From: Aquimarina sp. MAR_2010_214
GTDB taxonomy: Bacteria > Bacteroidota > Bacteroidia > Flavobacteriales > Flavobacteriaceae
DNA: 64,000 nucleotides
NCBI RefSeq assembly: GCF_002846555.1
Contig: NZ_PJMS01000001.1
Coordinates: forward strand, 4,193,501-4,257,500
Direction of reading: 5' to 3'
The position numbers and the translations under genes were made by a program. The notes beneath the pieces are model-generated. The model saw nothing but the letters and a program-made list of their open reading frames with translations, was not told the DNA's origin and ran no database searches. Position 1 is the stretch's first letter, and each line of letters opens with the position of its first letter. This document shows, piece by piece, positions 47,111 through 55,935 of the stretch.

Positions 47111-48016
47111 ATGAAAAAGTTATTTTCATTTCTCTTTTTATTATTATTTTTTACTTCTTGTGATGATGGCGACGTAGTAATCACCAGTTTTGAATTTGAT
47201 GATGTTGATTTACAAATTTGTAAAGGTGCAAAATCAAATGAATTTGTTTTTTTCAAGATTAGTAAAACTATAAACGAAGCCATTTCTTATAGTTTTATCA
47301 GCGAGACTTTTTCTGAAACTATTGTAACACCTACACCTATTTCTATCAAACTAAGCGAGGGTTCTAATACCTTAATATATAGAAATTTTAACGTACCCAT
47401 AACTGCAGATTATTTTTGTTCTAATATACCGTCTAGTGAAATTACAATTGTTGAAGAACTTAATGGTGTTACAGGGACATCTGAAATTTTAACCGAAATC
47501 ATTACAGAAGATGATGATGATGGTATCCCGGCAGAACAAGAAGACCTTAATGGTAATGGTAATCTGGAGGATGATGACACCGATGGTGATGGAATTCCTA
47601 ATTACAAAGATCAAGATGATGATAATGATAACATCCTAACTAGTGTTGAGTTACCAAATGACATTCCTGACAATGATGATCCTCGGGATACAGATAAGGA
47701 TGGTATACCTGATTACCTCGAACAAGATGATGATAATGATGGTATTTTAACTCGCAATGAAGATGCTGATAAGAATGGAAACCCAAGAGATGATAGAGAT
47801 CCCGATTCTGGAAAGTTATTTTATCTGGATTCAGAATCTACCAATACCGCAGTTACAGTAGAACCAAGCCTTGATAACACTATAAAAACCACGTTTAGAA
47901 CTACTTTATCAATAAATGGTCTTGTTTTTGATGGCAATAATCAAAATTTTGAAGACAAGAATTTTTCATTTGGTTTTAGAGACGTTACTATCCCTAAAAC
48001 GACTAAAAAAGAGTAG
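47111..48016 (+). CDS. Lipoprotein with thrombospondin type 3-like calcium repeats
   Basis: 301 aa. The lipobox LLLFFTSC ends near residue 17. An N-terminal beta domain (about 25-130) is paralogous to the next gene. Then comes an Asp/Asn-rich stretch (about 135-235) with TSP3-like calcium loops, such as DTDGDGIPNYKDQDDDNDN and DTDKDGIPDYLEQDDDNDG. A C-terminal beta part follows (TTLSINGLVFDGNNQNFED). It is probably exposed at the cell surface or periplasm. It forms an operon with the downstream paralogue, which lacks the repeats. Confidence 0.85.
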   Translation: MKKLFSFLFLLLFFTSCDDGDVVITSFEFDDVDLQICKGAKSNEFVFFKISKTINEAISYSFISETFSETIVTPTPISIKLSEGSNTLIYRNFNVPITADYFCSNIPSSEITIVEELNGVTGTSEILTEIITEDDDDGIPAEQEDLNGNGNLEDDDTDGDGIPNYKDQDDDNDNILTSVELPNDIPDNDDPRDTDKDGIPDYLEQDDDNDGILTRNEDADKNGNPRDDRDPDSGKLFYLDSESTNTAVTVEPSLDNTIKTTFRTTLSINGLVFDGNNQNFEDKNFSFGFRDVTIPKTTKKE

Positions 48017-48032
48017 CATATATCACATTATT

Positions 48033-48563
48033 ATGAATAATTTTTTTTATTATATAATTTTTATAGCATTAATGGTTAGTTGTAGCGAAGGGGATATTAT
48101 TGAAAATGATATCAGTAACTTCACAGCTCCATTAGAGAATTGTTCAAATCAAAATGAAAATACTTTTGTTTTTTTTAAAGTTGATTCTCAAATTAATCAA
48201 TCTCTTTCTCTTAGTTTTACAAGTACCACTTTTGAATTAAATACTGCCCCAGAAAACCTTACTCAAACCATAGCGCTTAATAGCACCACAAATATCTTAG
48301 TACATAGGCAATTTAACACTCAAATTAATGGCGCAGTATATTTTTGTAGTAGTGTTCCTCCTAGTGGTATTACAGTCACTCAAGAATTAAAAAGCTCTAA
48401 TGGAAATGCTGTAATAAAATATGTTGTAAAAAGTGATACTGCTACAGAAACTATCTATACCAGGACAATAACCCTTACTGATATAACTCTAGAAGGAGCC
48501 GGAATTTCAATACGACAAGAATTACTAGAGTTAGGTGAAGATGAGGTTACCGTTCTAAAATAA
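48033..48563 (+). CDS. Hypothetical lipoprotein, paralogue of the preceding gene without calcium repeats
   Basis: 176 aa from the ATG at 48033, chosen because it gives a lipobox (FIALMVSC); the longer frame starts inside the upstream gene. It matches the preceding protein at ENTFVFFKVDSQINQSLSLS, then at YFCSSVPPSGITVTQELKSS and the final beta segment, but has no TSP3 stretch. It starts 16 bp after the upstream stop and abuts the convergent Smr gene with no gap. Confidence 0.8.
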   Translation: MNNFFYYIIFIALMVSCSEGDIIENDISNFTAPLENCSNQNENTFVFFKVDSQINQSLSLSFTSTTFELNTAPENLTQTIALNSTTNILVHRQFNTQINGAVYFCSSVPPSGITVTQELKSSNGNAVIKYVVKSDTATETIYTRTITLTDITLEGAGISIRQELLELGEDEVTVLK

Positions 48564-49112
48564 TTATTTTGGGTTTTGAACAATATATACCTCTGTTGCC
48601 CCTAGCCCATATTTTCTATAGTTTCCTTCAGAAACTCTTATATTATCATATCTACCAAAAAGGTATTTGAGTTCTTCTTTTAAGATTCCTTGCCCAACCC
48701 CATGAATAAAAACTACATTCGGAATACGTTTACTAATTGCAAAATCCAACTGTCTTTTTGCTGTATCCAATTGTAATGTTATCATATCATGATTTGTCAT
48801 TCCCTTTGTAGACCTAACTATTTTGTTTATGTGTAAATCAACTTCCATAGTTGGTACATCCCGTTCTTTTGGTTTAACTATAGGTCTTTTGGGTTTCTTT
48901 TTAAAAACCTCCTTTTCTTGCAAGTTTTTATCAATTTCTTCATAAGAAGGTATAATCATCTCTCCAGATTGAACTTTTACCACTTCGCGAATAAAAAAAT
49001 TCATATCAAATCCATCCTCTGTTTCAATGGTTACTTCATTGGTAGAAACAGCTATAACTTTACCTGTAATTGGTTCATCCAAAACAGAAACGGTATCTCC
49101 TATTTTAATCAT
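48564..49112 (-). CDS. Smr domain protein (MutS2-type C-terminal domain)
   Basis: 182 aa. The N-terminal beta-barrel is KOW/DUF2027-like (IGDTVSVLDEPITGKVIAVS). A basic linker leads to a C-terminal Smr domain with the LDLH-like MEVDLHINKIV and the HGxGxGxL loop FIHGVGQGILKEEL. Smr domains are nucleases or bind branched nucleic acids. It lies 2 bp downstream of a small membrane protein gene, so the two are co-transcribed. Confidence 0.88.
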   Translation of the reverse strand: MIKIGDTVSVLDEPITGKVIAVSTNEVTIETEDGFDMNFFIREVVKVQSGEMIIPSYEEIDKNLQEKEVFKKKPKRPIVKPKERDVPTMEVDLHINKIVRSTKGMTNHDMITLQLDTAKRQLDFAISKRIPNVVFIHGVGQGILKEELKYLFGRYDNIRVSEGNYRKYGLGATEVYIVQNPK

Positions 49113-49114
49113 AA

Positions 49115-49327
49115 TTACTCTTCTTCTTCAAGGTATGGATCAGAATCGATTTTGGTCTTCGATTTCACATTAGTATTGACAAGAAATACTCCTAACATTA
49201 AAAAAACCACTCCAACACTCTGGACATAATAGTTTTTTGTTACCGAAGAAATTTCGCTTATTATTGCAATAGCTCCAATAACTACCAACAATATACTTAT
49301 GATTTTTTTGATCTTACTATAATTCAT
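49115..49327 (-). CDS. Small two-helix membrane protein
   Basis: 70 aa with two hydrophobic helices (IISILLVVIGAIAIISEI and SVGVVFLMLGVFLVNT) and an acidic tail. No known domain. Its stop is 2 bp before the Smr gene start; the tight spacing supports that it is real. Confidence 0.75.
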   Translation of the reverse strand: MNYSKIKKIISILLVVIGAIAIISEISSVTKNYYVQSVGVVFLMLGVFLVNTNVKSKTKIDSDPYLEEEE

Positions 49328-49568
49328 TTACCCAAAACTTTTCGTTTCTTTTATTAACCTGATAGTATTATACTATAAAAAAATATTCGAGATTGATTTC
49401 TTTTCTAATAATAACTTCAAGATATTTTCTTTCTCCTCAATCCAATACTTTTCTTTACCGTGGCAAAAGTATAAAATAATAGATTTTTGACCCTCCAAAT
49501 ACTTTAAATAACTTAATTATGTATATTGCGGTTAATAATTATAAAGATTTTCGCTCTTGGAGACCTAT

Positions 49569-49841
49569 ATGTTACCTTGTCTAAACAAAAAAATTTTTGG
49601 TGTTGATTGTTTAGGCTGTGGAATGCAAAGATCCATTTCCCTCCTATTTAGTGGAGATTTTGTTGCTGCGTTTTATATGTATCCTGCGATTTATCCTCTG
49701 TTACTATTACTTATCTTTTTGGGATTCAACTTTTTTATCAAATTTAAATATGACAAACTTATAAAAATGAGTCTTATGGTTACTGCCATACTTACTATCA
49801 TTATAAGTTATGTAATCAAAATGAAAATTATTTTTAACTAA
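49569..49841 (+). CDS. DUF2752 membrane protein, copy 1
   Basis: 91 aa from the ATG at 49569, which is preceded by GGAG at 6-base spacing; a TTG four codons upstream is the alternative. DUF2752 signature: CLNKKIFGVDCLGCGMQRS, with the conserved Cys pair, followed by SLLFSGDF and two membrane helices. The function is unknown. Forms a pair with the CCC-motif gene 12 bp downstream; the pair is duplicated at 50264-50871. Confidence 0.82.
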   Translation: MLPCLNKKIFGVDCLGCGMQRSISLLFSGDFVAAFYMYPAIYPLLLLLIFLGFNFFIKFKYDKLIKMSLMVTAILTIIISYVIKMKIIFN

Positions 49842-49853
49842 TTAATCTAAATT

Positions 49854-50177
49854 ATGGAAAAACAAACATTACCTAATTCTACCCTAATCTTGGTTTTTGG
49901 TATTCTATCAATTTTAGGATGCTGTTGTTATGGTGTACTAGGAATTATTCTGGCTATTGTAGCTATAGTACTTGCTAAAAAAGCTACTGCATTGTACAAT
50001 GAGAACCCAGAATTATATACCGGATATCAAAATGTTAAAACAGGTAAGATACTAGCAATTGTAGGCTTAATATTAAGTATTATTTATTTAGTCTATGTTA
50101 TTTTCATATTTGCAACAATAGGATATGACGGTTTATTAGAAATGCAAAGAGGAATGATGGAGCAGTACGGAGGATAA
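49854..50177 (+). CDS. CCC-motif membrane protein, copy 1
   Basis: 107 aa, two to three membrane helices. It starts KQTLPNSTLILVFGILSILG, then has the CCC motif (GCCCYG), IVLAKKATALYNENPELYTG and a second helix. Matches the Bacteroidota CCC-motif family, which often sits beside DUF2752. The function is unknown. Followed by a strong terminator. Confidence 0.82.
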   Translation: MEKQTLPNSTLILVFGILSILGCCCYGVLGIILAIVAIVLAKKATALYNENPELYTGYQNVKTGKILAIVGLILSIIYLVYVIFIFATIGYDGLLEMQRGMMEQYGG

Positions 50178-50198
50178 TCTGTAAATAATTTAATTTTT

Positions 50199-50234
50199 AA
50201 AAAACTGTTCGGAATTATTTTCCGAACAGTTTTT
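50199..50234 (+). terminator. Terminator between the two DUF2752/CCC pairs
   Basis: The stem AAAAACTGTTCGGA / TCCGAACAGTTTTT has a short loop and a T-rich end. Confidence 0.92.
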
Positions 50235-50263
50235 ATTTTGAATAAATTCCTTGCCACTATAAT

Positions 50264-50554
50264 TTGGAACAATTCATTAACTATATAGAATCTAACCTAT
50301 TACAATGCCCTACTAAAAAATTAATTGGTATTGATTGCTTCGGTTGTGGTTTTCAACGAAGTTTTTTATTACTTATTAATGGTAATTTCATAGAGTCATT
50401 TCTGATGTACCCTGCACTAATACCATTACTACTAATGTTTGGATACCTAATTGCTCATCTTTTTTTAAGGTTTAAAAAAGGAGCTAAAACCCTTCAATAT
50501 TTTTATATTTTAAACAGTATACTTATCATTACAAATTATATTATAAAATTCTAA
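50264..50554 (+). CDS. DUF2752 membrane protein, copy 2
   Basis: 96 aa. It starts at a TTG (no ATG precedes the conserved region). Signature: CPTKKLIGIDCFGCGFQRSF, then LLLINGNFIESFLMYPALIP and a second membrane helix. Same order as copy 1 with a slightly longer N-terminus. 8 bp upstream of the second CCC-like gene. Confidence 0.8.
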   Translation: MEQFINYIESNLLQCPTKKLIGIDCFGCGFQRSFLLLINGNFIESFLMYPALIPLLLMFGYLIAHLFLRFKKGAKTLQYFYILNSILIITNYIIKF

Positions 50555-50562
50555 TACACTAT

Positions 50563-50871
50563 ATGGAAAACAAACAACAATTGCCAAATGCTACGTTGGT
50601 ATTAATATTCGGAATCGCATCAATAGTAACCTGTTTTTGTTATGGATTTCTAGGGTTGGTATTTGGTATCATTGCATTAGTATTAGCTAAGAAAGCTAAA
50701 GAGCTATATCTGACAAATCCTGAATTATACATAGGATATGAAAATCTAAATGCGGGTAGAATTTGTGCTATAATTGGTACTATATTAAGTTCTTTGTACC
50801 TATTAATCATTATTGGGTATATTATATTTATAGGTGCTCTAATGCCTTGGTCTGAAATATTAAATCAATAA
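50563..50871 (+). CDS. CCC-motif-family membrane protein, copy 2 (CFC variant)
   Basis: 102 aa, clearly homologous to copy 1 (QLPNATLVLIFGIASIVT, LAKKAKELYLTNPELYIGYE). The cysteine motif reads CFCYG instead of CCCYG, so the middle Cys is lost. It has two membrane helices and no known function. Ends at a bidirectional terminator shared with rocD. Confidence 0.8.
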   Translation: MENKQQLPNATLVLIFGIASIVTCFCYGFLGLVFGIIALVLAKKAKELYLTNPELYIGYENLNAGRICAIIGTILSSLYLLIIIGYIIFIGALMPWSEILNQ

Positions 50872-50887
50872 TTTTTTTGCATATAAT

Positions 50888-50917
50888 AAAAAAGGAGGCT
50901 ATGAAGCCTCCTTTTTT
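50888..50917. terminator. Bidirectional terminator between the CCC gene and rocD
   Basis: A perfect 13-bp stem AAAAAAGGAGGCT / AGCCTCCTTTTTT with loop ATGA has A- and T-runs on either side. Confidence 0.93.
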
Positions 50918-50941
50918 ATATAAAATCTTGAATATAGTTTA

Positions 50942-52186
50942 CTATTTTTCAAATTCCTTTATGGTCTTGATAATAATACTCACACAATCCAATAGTTGTT
51001 CTCTGTTCATTACTAATGGTGGAGCAAAACGAATAATATTACCATGAGTTGGCTTAGCCAAAAGACCATTTTCTTTAAGTGCTACACAAATATTCCAAGC
51101 AGTTTCACTTTCCTCATCATCATTAATCACAATAGCATTGAGCAAACCTTTACCACGAACTAAATTTGCTATTTTGGATTCCTTAATATACTTATCTAGT
51201 TCTGATCTAAACAACTGACCTAACTCTTCTGCATTTTCAGCCAATTTTTCATCTCTTACTACTTCTAATGCTGCTATAGCTACTACTGCGGCAACAGGAT
51301 TACCTCCAAAAGTACTACCATGATTTCCTGGTTTTATAACACTCATTATTGTATCATTAGCCAAAACTCCCGATACAGGATATGCTCCTCCACTTAATGC
51401 TTTTCCAAGAATCAAAATATCTGGTTTAACATTTTCATGATCAACCGCTAGTAATTTTCCTGTACGGGCGATTCCTGTCTGAACTTCGTCTGCAATAAAT
51501 AGTACGTTATGCTTTTCACAAAGAGCTTTGGCTTTAGCCAAAAACCCTTCAGAAGGCACATATACGCCAGCTTCTCCTTGTATAGGCTCTACTAAAAATC
51601 CTGCAATGTTCTTATTACTCTCTAGAGCTTGCTCTAAAGCAGACAGGTTATCGTATTCAATTTTTATAAATCCAGCTGTATATGGTCCAAAGTTTTTTCT
51701 GGCTACCGGATCATTCGAAAAAGAAATGATTGTAGTAGTTCTTCCATGAAAATTATTTTCACATACAATAATCTGTGCCTCATTTTCTGGAATACCTTTC
51801 TTCTCATATGCCCATTTTCTACAAAGTTTCAATGCTGTTTCTACAGCTTCTGCCCCCGTATTCATTGGTAATATTTTGTCAAAACCAAAATACTCAGTTG
51901 CAAACTTCTCGTACTCACCAAGTTTATCATTATAAAAGGCTCGCGAGGTTAACGTTAACGTCTGTGCCTGATTAACCATTGCTCCTACTATTTTTGGATG
52001 ACAATGCCCTTGATTAACTGCAGAATATGCACTTAAAAAATCATAGTACTTTTTACCTTCTACATCCCAAACATACACACCTTCTCCTTTGTTTAAAACA
52101 ACCGGTAATGGGTGATAATTATGAGCTCCATACTTGTCTTCTAATTCAATTGAATGCTGTGATGACTTTTTCTCTAAAATTGCCAT
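50942..52186 (-). CDS. rocD: Ornithine--oxo-acid transaminase
   Basis: 414 aa, a PLP class III aminotransferase that converts ornithine to glutamate semialdehyde. Motifs: [20 protein letters not shown] at the start, [32 protein letters not shown], the cofactor-Asp strand [16 protein letters not shown], and the PLP lysine in [15 protein letters not shown] near 261. The length and [10 protein letters not shown] start favour RocD over ArgD. It is monocistronic. Confidence 0.94.
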   Translation of the reverse strand: MAILEKKSSQHSIELEDKYGAHNYHPLPVVLNKGEGVYVWDVEGKKYYDFLSAYSAVNQGHCHPKIVGAMVNQAQTLTLTSRAFYNDKLGEYEKFATEYFGFDKILPMNTGAEAVETALKLCRKWAYEKKGIPENEAQIIVCENNFHGRTTTIISFSNDPVARKNFGPYTAGFIKIEYDNLSALEQALESNKNIAGFLVEPIQGEAGVYVPSEGFLAKAKALCEKHNVLFIADEVQTGIARTGKLLAVDHENVKPDILILGKALSGGAYPVSGVLANDTIMSVIKPGNHGSTFGGNPVAAVVAIAALEVVRDEKLAENAEELGQLFRSELDKYIKESKIANLVRGKGLLNAIVINDDEESETAWNICVALKENGLLAKPTHGNIIRFAPPLVMNREQLLDCVSIIIKTIKEFEK

Positions 52187-52305
52187 TATTCACGTATTAA
52201 AAATAAAACTTTACAATTCCTACTTCGACATAAAGTCTGGGAGAGAAATCATCCTATTGAAGTTGGTTGCAAATTACTAAATATAAGCTTCTTTCTAAAA
52301 TCTTA

Positions 52306-52689
52306 TTATGATATTTTTCCTGCAATAGAAGATACTTGTAGTTCTAGCCTCTTAATCTCTCTTAATAATGCATTTTTATCCATTTGCATCCATGCAAATA
52401 ATTTGGTCATTCCCATAATTATTATACAAATCCCCCCTCCTGCAAACCATTTTATAAGTTCGTTGGTATCATCTGTATTCAAAAATTGAATACTACAATA
52501 GATCAAAATACCAAAAGCTACTACAGTAGTAATATTCATCATTATCATAAGCCACCTGTGTTTAGTATTAAAAAGCCCTCCTAACATTTCTAGAAGATTT
52601 TGTTCATCTAGATCATCATAAAATTTTGCTTCTTCTTTGCTCAATGTTTCTTTAATCAATTGATCTATATTTTTCATTTTATTATCCAT
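52306..52689 (-). CDS. Membrane protein paired with ECF sigma factor (DUF6768-like)
   Basis: 127 aa. An N-terminal cytoplasmic helix (MKNIDQLIKETLSKEEAKFY) precedes two membrane helices (about 50-70 and 83-103) and a coiled C-terminal tail (LLREIKRLELQVSSIAGK). The gene overlaps the sigma factor gene by 8 bp. In Bacteroidota such DUF6768-like partners follow ECF sigma genes and may modulate them; that role is inference. Confidence 0.75.
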   Translation of the reverse strand: MDNKMKNIDQLIKETLSKEEAKFYDDLDEQNLLEMLGGLFNTKHRWLMIMMNITTVVAFGILIYCSIQFLNTDDTNELIKWFAGGGICIIIMGMTKLFAWMQMDKNALLREIKRLELQVSSIAGKIS

Positions 52690-53236
52690 GACTTCTTTTT
52701 TTTAAAATTAATTTCAGTTTTTCTCTTGCTGTAAACAAACGTGACTTAACGGTACCCGTCGAAACGTTTATGATATCACTTATCTGTTTAATACTATATT
52801 CTTCTATGTAAAAAAGGTTAAGTACTAATTGCTGATTATAAGGCAGTTTCTTAATTGAACCTCTTAATAACGCTATGGTGTCTTGATTATCTTGCTCATC
52901 ATCTTCGGTACGAGACACGTTACAATCTTTATATGTTTGTAAATGTTTCACTTCCTTTTTATGTTTTCGCAACCAATTGATAGCATTTCTGGTTACTATA
53001 GTTAATGCCCAACTCCCAAAATTATTAGAATCTCTTAAGCTATTGATTTTTAAAAAAATAGTACTCCAACTATCTTGAGCAATATCTTTTGAGATTTCCA
53101 TATCTCGTGTATACCAATACGCCTGCTTACATAGTTTTGTATGCCATCTTTTAACAAGAAGAGTTACTGCTTTCTTGCTTCCTGACTGGCATTGTAATAC
53201 CAACAAAGAGTCAATTGTTTTATTGGTGTTTATCAT
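52682..53236 (-). CDS. RNA polymerase sigma factor, ECF (sigma-70 family)
   Basis: 184 aa. Region 2 (about 25-95) includes SGSKKAVTLLVKRWHTKLCK and DIAQDSWSTIFLKINSLRD; region 4 (about 125-178) includes LPYNQQLVLNLFYIEEYSIK and VSTGTVKSRLFTAREKL. No extra C-terminal domain. Its 3' end overlaps the membrane partner by 8 bp, so the two are translationally coupled. Confidence 0.93.
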   Translation of the reverse strand: MINTNKTIDSLLVLQCQSGSKKAVTLLVKRWHTKLCKQAYWYTRDMEISKDIAQDSWSTIFLKINSLRDSNNFGSWALTIVTRNAINWLRKHKKEVKHLQTYKDCNVSRTEDDEQDNQDTIALLRGSIKKLPYNQQLVLNLFYIEEYSIKQISDIINVSTGTVKSRLFTAREKLKLILKKRSHG

Positions 53237-53340
53237 ATTAGCCTTTATATTATAGACGTAGAAATATTAAATAGGTTCATTTTTTTATTTCTTTTTTCTA
53301 AGATATATTCAATATTTAATAAGTATATGCTTTCTATTGT

Positions 53341-53348
53341 TATTTTTG
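53341..53348 (+). promoter_or_regulatory. Putative -7 element of rlmD
   Basis: TATTTTTG, an exact TAnnTTTG match, ends 4 bases before the rlmD ATG, which suggests a leaderless or nearly leaderless transcript. Confidence 0.5.
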
Positions 53349-53352
53349 CGCT

Positions 53353-54762
53353 ATGGCAAGGAAAAACAGAAGACAAATTTTTGAGAATATCGAAGTTATA
53401 GATGCAGGTGCAAAGGGAAAAAGTATTGGTAAAGCCCCTGACGGAAAGGTGATTTTTATTAATAATGCAGTTCCTGGAGATGTAGTAGATATCCAAACAA
53501 CCAAAAAACGTAAAGCTTTTTATGAAGGTTCTGCAACTACTTTTCATAAACTATCAGACAAACGTGTTGACCCCACTTGTGAGCATTTTGGAACTTGTGG
53601 AGGCTGTAAATGGCAGTTTATGGGCTATGAGCATCAACTAGCATACAAACAAAAAGAGGTAGTAAATAACCTAACTCGATTGGGTAAAATTGAACTGCCA
53701 GAAGTAAGTTCTATACTGGGTTCTGAAGATCAATTTTTCTACAGAAATAAAATGGAATTTTCATTTAGTGATAGCCGATGGCTAACTCTTAACGAAATCC
53801 AAAGTGACACTGAAATTCAAAATAGAAACGCTTTAGGATTCCATATCCCAGGTATGTGGGATAAAATTCTAGACATCGACAAATGTCACCTACAAGAAGA
53901 CCCTAGTAATGCTATTCGAAATAAAGTAAAAACCTTTGCTACAGAAAATAATCTACCTTTTTATAATGCAAGGAATCAGCATGGTTTTTTACGTACATTA
54001 ATGATTAGAATTGCATCTACCGGAGAGATTATGGTTTTGCTTCAATTTTTTCATGAAGATATAGAAAAAAGAACACTATTATTAGATTATATAGTCTCAG
54101 AATTCCCTGAAATAACTTCTCTTCAGTATACAATCAACTCCAAAGGTAATGATACCATTTATGATCAAGAGATTATTTGTTACCAAGGAAAGGATTATAT
54201 TGAAGAAGAAATGGAAGGATTACGGTTTAGAATTAACGCCAAATCTTTTTATCAAACAAATTCTAAACAAGCTTACGAATTATATAAAGTAACTCGAGAT
54301 TTTGCTAATCTTACGGGAGAAGAATTGGTTTATGACCTATATACAGGAACCGGAACTATAGCCCAATTTGTTGCAAAAAATGCGAAGAAAGTAATTGGCG
54401 TAGAAGCTGTTCCTGAAGCTATAGAAGATGCAAAAGAAAATGCAAAACGCAACAGTATTGACAATGTAGAATTCTTCGTTGGTGATATGAAAAAAGTGTT
54501 TACCAAAGATTTTATTTCTCAACATGGTCAACCCGAAGTGGTTATTACGGATCCGCCAAGAGATGGAATGCATAAAGATGTAGTAGGGCAATTATTAAAC
54601 ATTTCTCCTCAAAAAATAGTATATGTAAGCTGTAATAGTGCTACACAAGCACGTGATCTTTCACTATTAGATGAGATGTATAAGGTGAGTAAAGTTCAAC
54701 CCGTTGATATGTTCCCACAAACATATCATGTAGAAAATGTAGTTTTGCTTGAAAAAAGATAA
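53353..54762 (+). CDS. rlmD: 23S rRNA (uracil-C5)-methyltransferase RlmD
   Basis: 469 aa. Methylates a uridine in 23S rRNA (U1939 in E. coli numbering). An N-terminal TRAM domain (about 8-65) is followed by Fe-S ligands in CEHFGTCGGC (Cys 76, 82, 85) plus CHLQ near 178. The SAM domain has DLYTGTGTIAQF, DPPRDGMH near 399, and the catalytic cysteine in YVSCNSATQARD near 426. In related genomes this gene often precedes DUF6452-DUF6048, as here, though with an insertion between. Confidence 0.95.
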   Translation: MARKNRRQIFENIEVIDAGAKGKSIGKAPDGKVIFINNAVPGDVVDIQTTKKRKAFYEGSATTFHKLSDKRVDPTCEHFGTCGGCKWQFMGYEHQLAYKQKEVVNNLTRLGKIELPEVSSILGSEDQFFYRNKMEFSFSDSRWLTLNEIQSDTEIQNRNALGFHIPGMWDKILDIDKCHLQEDPSNAIRNKVKTFATENNLPFYNARNQHGFLRTLMIRIASTGEIMVLLQFFHEDIEKRTLLLDYIVSEFPEITSLQYTINSKGNDTIYDQEIICYQGKDYIEEEMEGLRFRINAKSFYQTNSKQAYELYKVTRDFANLTGEELVYDLYTGTGTIAQFVAKNAKKVIGVEAVPEAIEDAKENAKRNSIDNVEFFVGDMKKVFTKDFISQHGQPEVVITDPPRDGMHKDVVGQLLNISPQKIVYVSCNSATQARDLSLLDEMYKVSKVQPVDMFPQTYHVENVVLLEKR

Positions 54763-54852
54763 GCATGTTGTGATCAATTTCATACAAAACCCCAGATTCG
54801 CAATACACTTATATTTCCTATAAATAAAAAGAGGTTTAACTCTATAATAAAT

Positions 54853-54897
54853 AAAATCGATGAAATATGATATTATCATGTATTTCATCGATTTTTT
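54853..54897 (+). terminator. Terminator of rlmD
   Basis: A 15-bp perfect stem AAAATCGATGAAATA / TATTTCATCGATTTT has a loop that itself pairs (TGATA/TATCA), followed by TTTTTTC. The 275 bases from here to the next gene hold only a promoter-like element. Confidence 0.92.
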
Positions 54898-55100
54898 CAT
54901 TCATTACATATCTAAACATCCTATTTACACTAAATTCATCAACTCAAAATATTTTATTAGCACATAACCAATCTTTTTAACAAAAAAGTCACTAAGCACT
55001 ATATTCCAACAACTTACATCGCTTACATAAATTCAAAAATATACGGTTAAACCATAAAAAGTTAACTTAAAAACCATATTTAATATCATGGGTTATTTCC

Positions 55101-55108
55101 TACATTTG
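55101..55108 (+). promoter_or_regulatory. Putative -7 element upstream of the two small unknown genes
   Basis: TACATTTG, an exact TAnnTTTG match, 64 bp before the ATG at 55173. No clear -33 TTG. Confidence 0.4.
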
Positions 55109-55172
55109 TACTCGAAGATTGCTACTACAATAAATTTTATAGTCAAACCTAAGTTTATCAAAACTAACAGTT

Positions 55173-55481
55173 ATGAGAAATGTAGTAAAAATACCCCTTA
55201 TCTTCATTCTTCTTATTTTAATTTATTTTTTATTTACTACCGGTTCCAGTGATACTAACCAACATCAAATTAACGTAACCAAAAATCAAGTCGCGCAAGA
55301 AGCTATAAAGCAATACAATATTGTTAAACGAAACGGTCCTGGAATGGAGGCATCATTACATGCAGGATTCGTTGCAGAAGCATTCCTTAAAGTTGGGGAT
55401 TCAGAAAATCATTCTAAATGGACAAAAATAAAAGAACAAGAGGAACGGAATGCAAAAAATGCTAACGTTAACTTACCATAA
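55173..55481 (+). CDS. Hypothetical small membrane-anchored protein
   Basis: 102 aa. One N-terminal membrane helix (IPLIFILLILIYFLFTT), then a helical soluble part (QVAQEAIKQYNIVKRNG, ASLHAGFVAEAFLKVGD) ending in a charged tail. No recognised family. With the next gene it is inserted between rlmD and the DUF6452/DUF6048 pair. Confidence 0.65.
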   Translation: MRNVVKIPLIFILLILIYFLFTTGSSDTNQHQINVTKNQVAQEAIKQYNIVKRNGPGMEASLHAGFVAEAFLKVGDSENHSKWTKIKEQEERNAKNANVNLP

Positions 55482-55525
55482 TTTTTCGCTCACAAATCAT
55501 TTCATTACCTACAAGGCTTACAACA

Positions 55526-55933
55526 ATGATATTATACTTTAAAAAAGAAGAGTTTATAATAAAACTCTTCATAATACCAACTATATGTATTACGATAGTA
55601 TTAGGAGCTATTTTATACACCTTACACCCTAATGACAGTAGTCAAATTACTACTTCTAAAAAAAGTAATGAAAACACATTTTATTTTCACAAATCCGAGG
55701 CATTAACCGCATCATATTCTATAATAAATAGAAGATTACGATCATCAACTATTATTTCTTTTGGAGAAAGTGATAAAGATGTTAGGATCGTTAACGATTC
55801 TACATTTACGGTAATTAATTATGTGGATTGGATAAATCATGAAGGAGAAAATAAAAGAAACTATTACAGTTGTACAGTAATTTTTAGCCATAACTGTAAA
55901 GCAAAAGCCCGAAATTTAGTTTTTATGGAATAA
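55526..55933 (+). CDS. Hypothetical single-pass membrane protein
   Basis: 135 aa. An N-terminal membrane helix (IKLFIIPTICITIVLGAILY) is followed by a beta-rich extracytoplasmic domain (FTVINYVDWINHEGENK, NYYSCTVIFSHNCKAKARNL) with two cysteines that may form a disulfide. No recognised family. Begins 44 bp after the preceding small gene and is followed by a structured, G+C-rich segment. Confidence 0.65.
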   Translation: MILYFKKEEFIIKLFIIPTICITIVLGAILYTLHPNDSSQITTSKKSNENTFYFHKSEALTASYSIINRRLRSSTIISFGESDKDVRIVNDSTFTVINYVDWINHEGENKRNYYSCTVIFSHNCKAKARNLVFME

Positions 55934-55935
55934 TA

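Noticed and set aside
47916..48032. Upstream part of the longer frame for the second lipoprotein
   Set aside because: It overlaps the first lipoprotein gene; the ATG at 48033 gives a proper lipobox.
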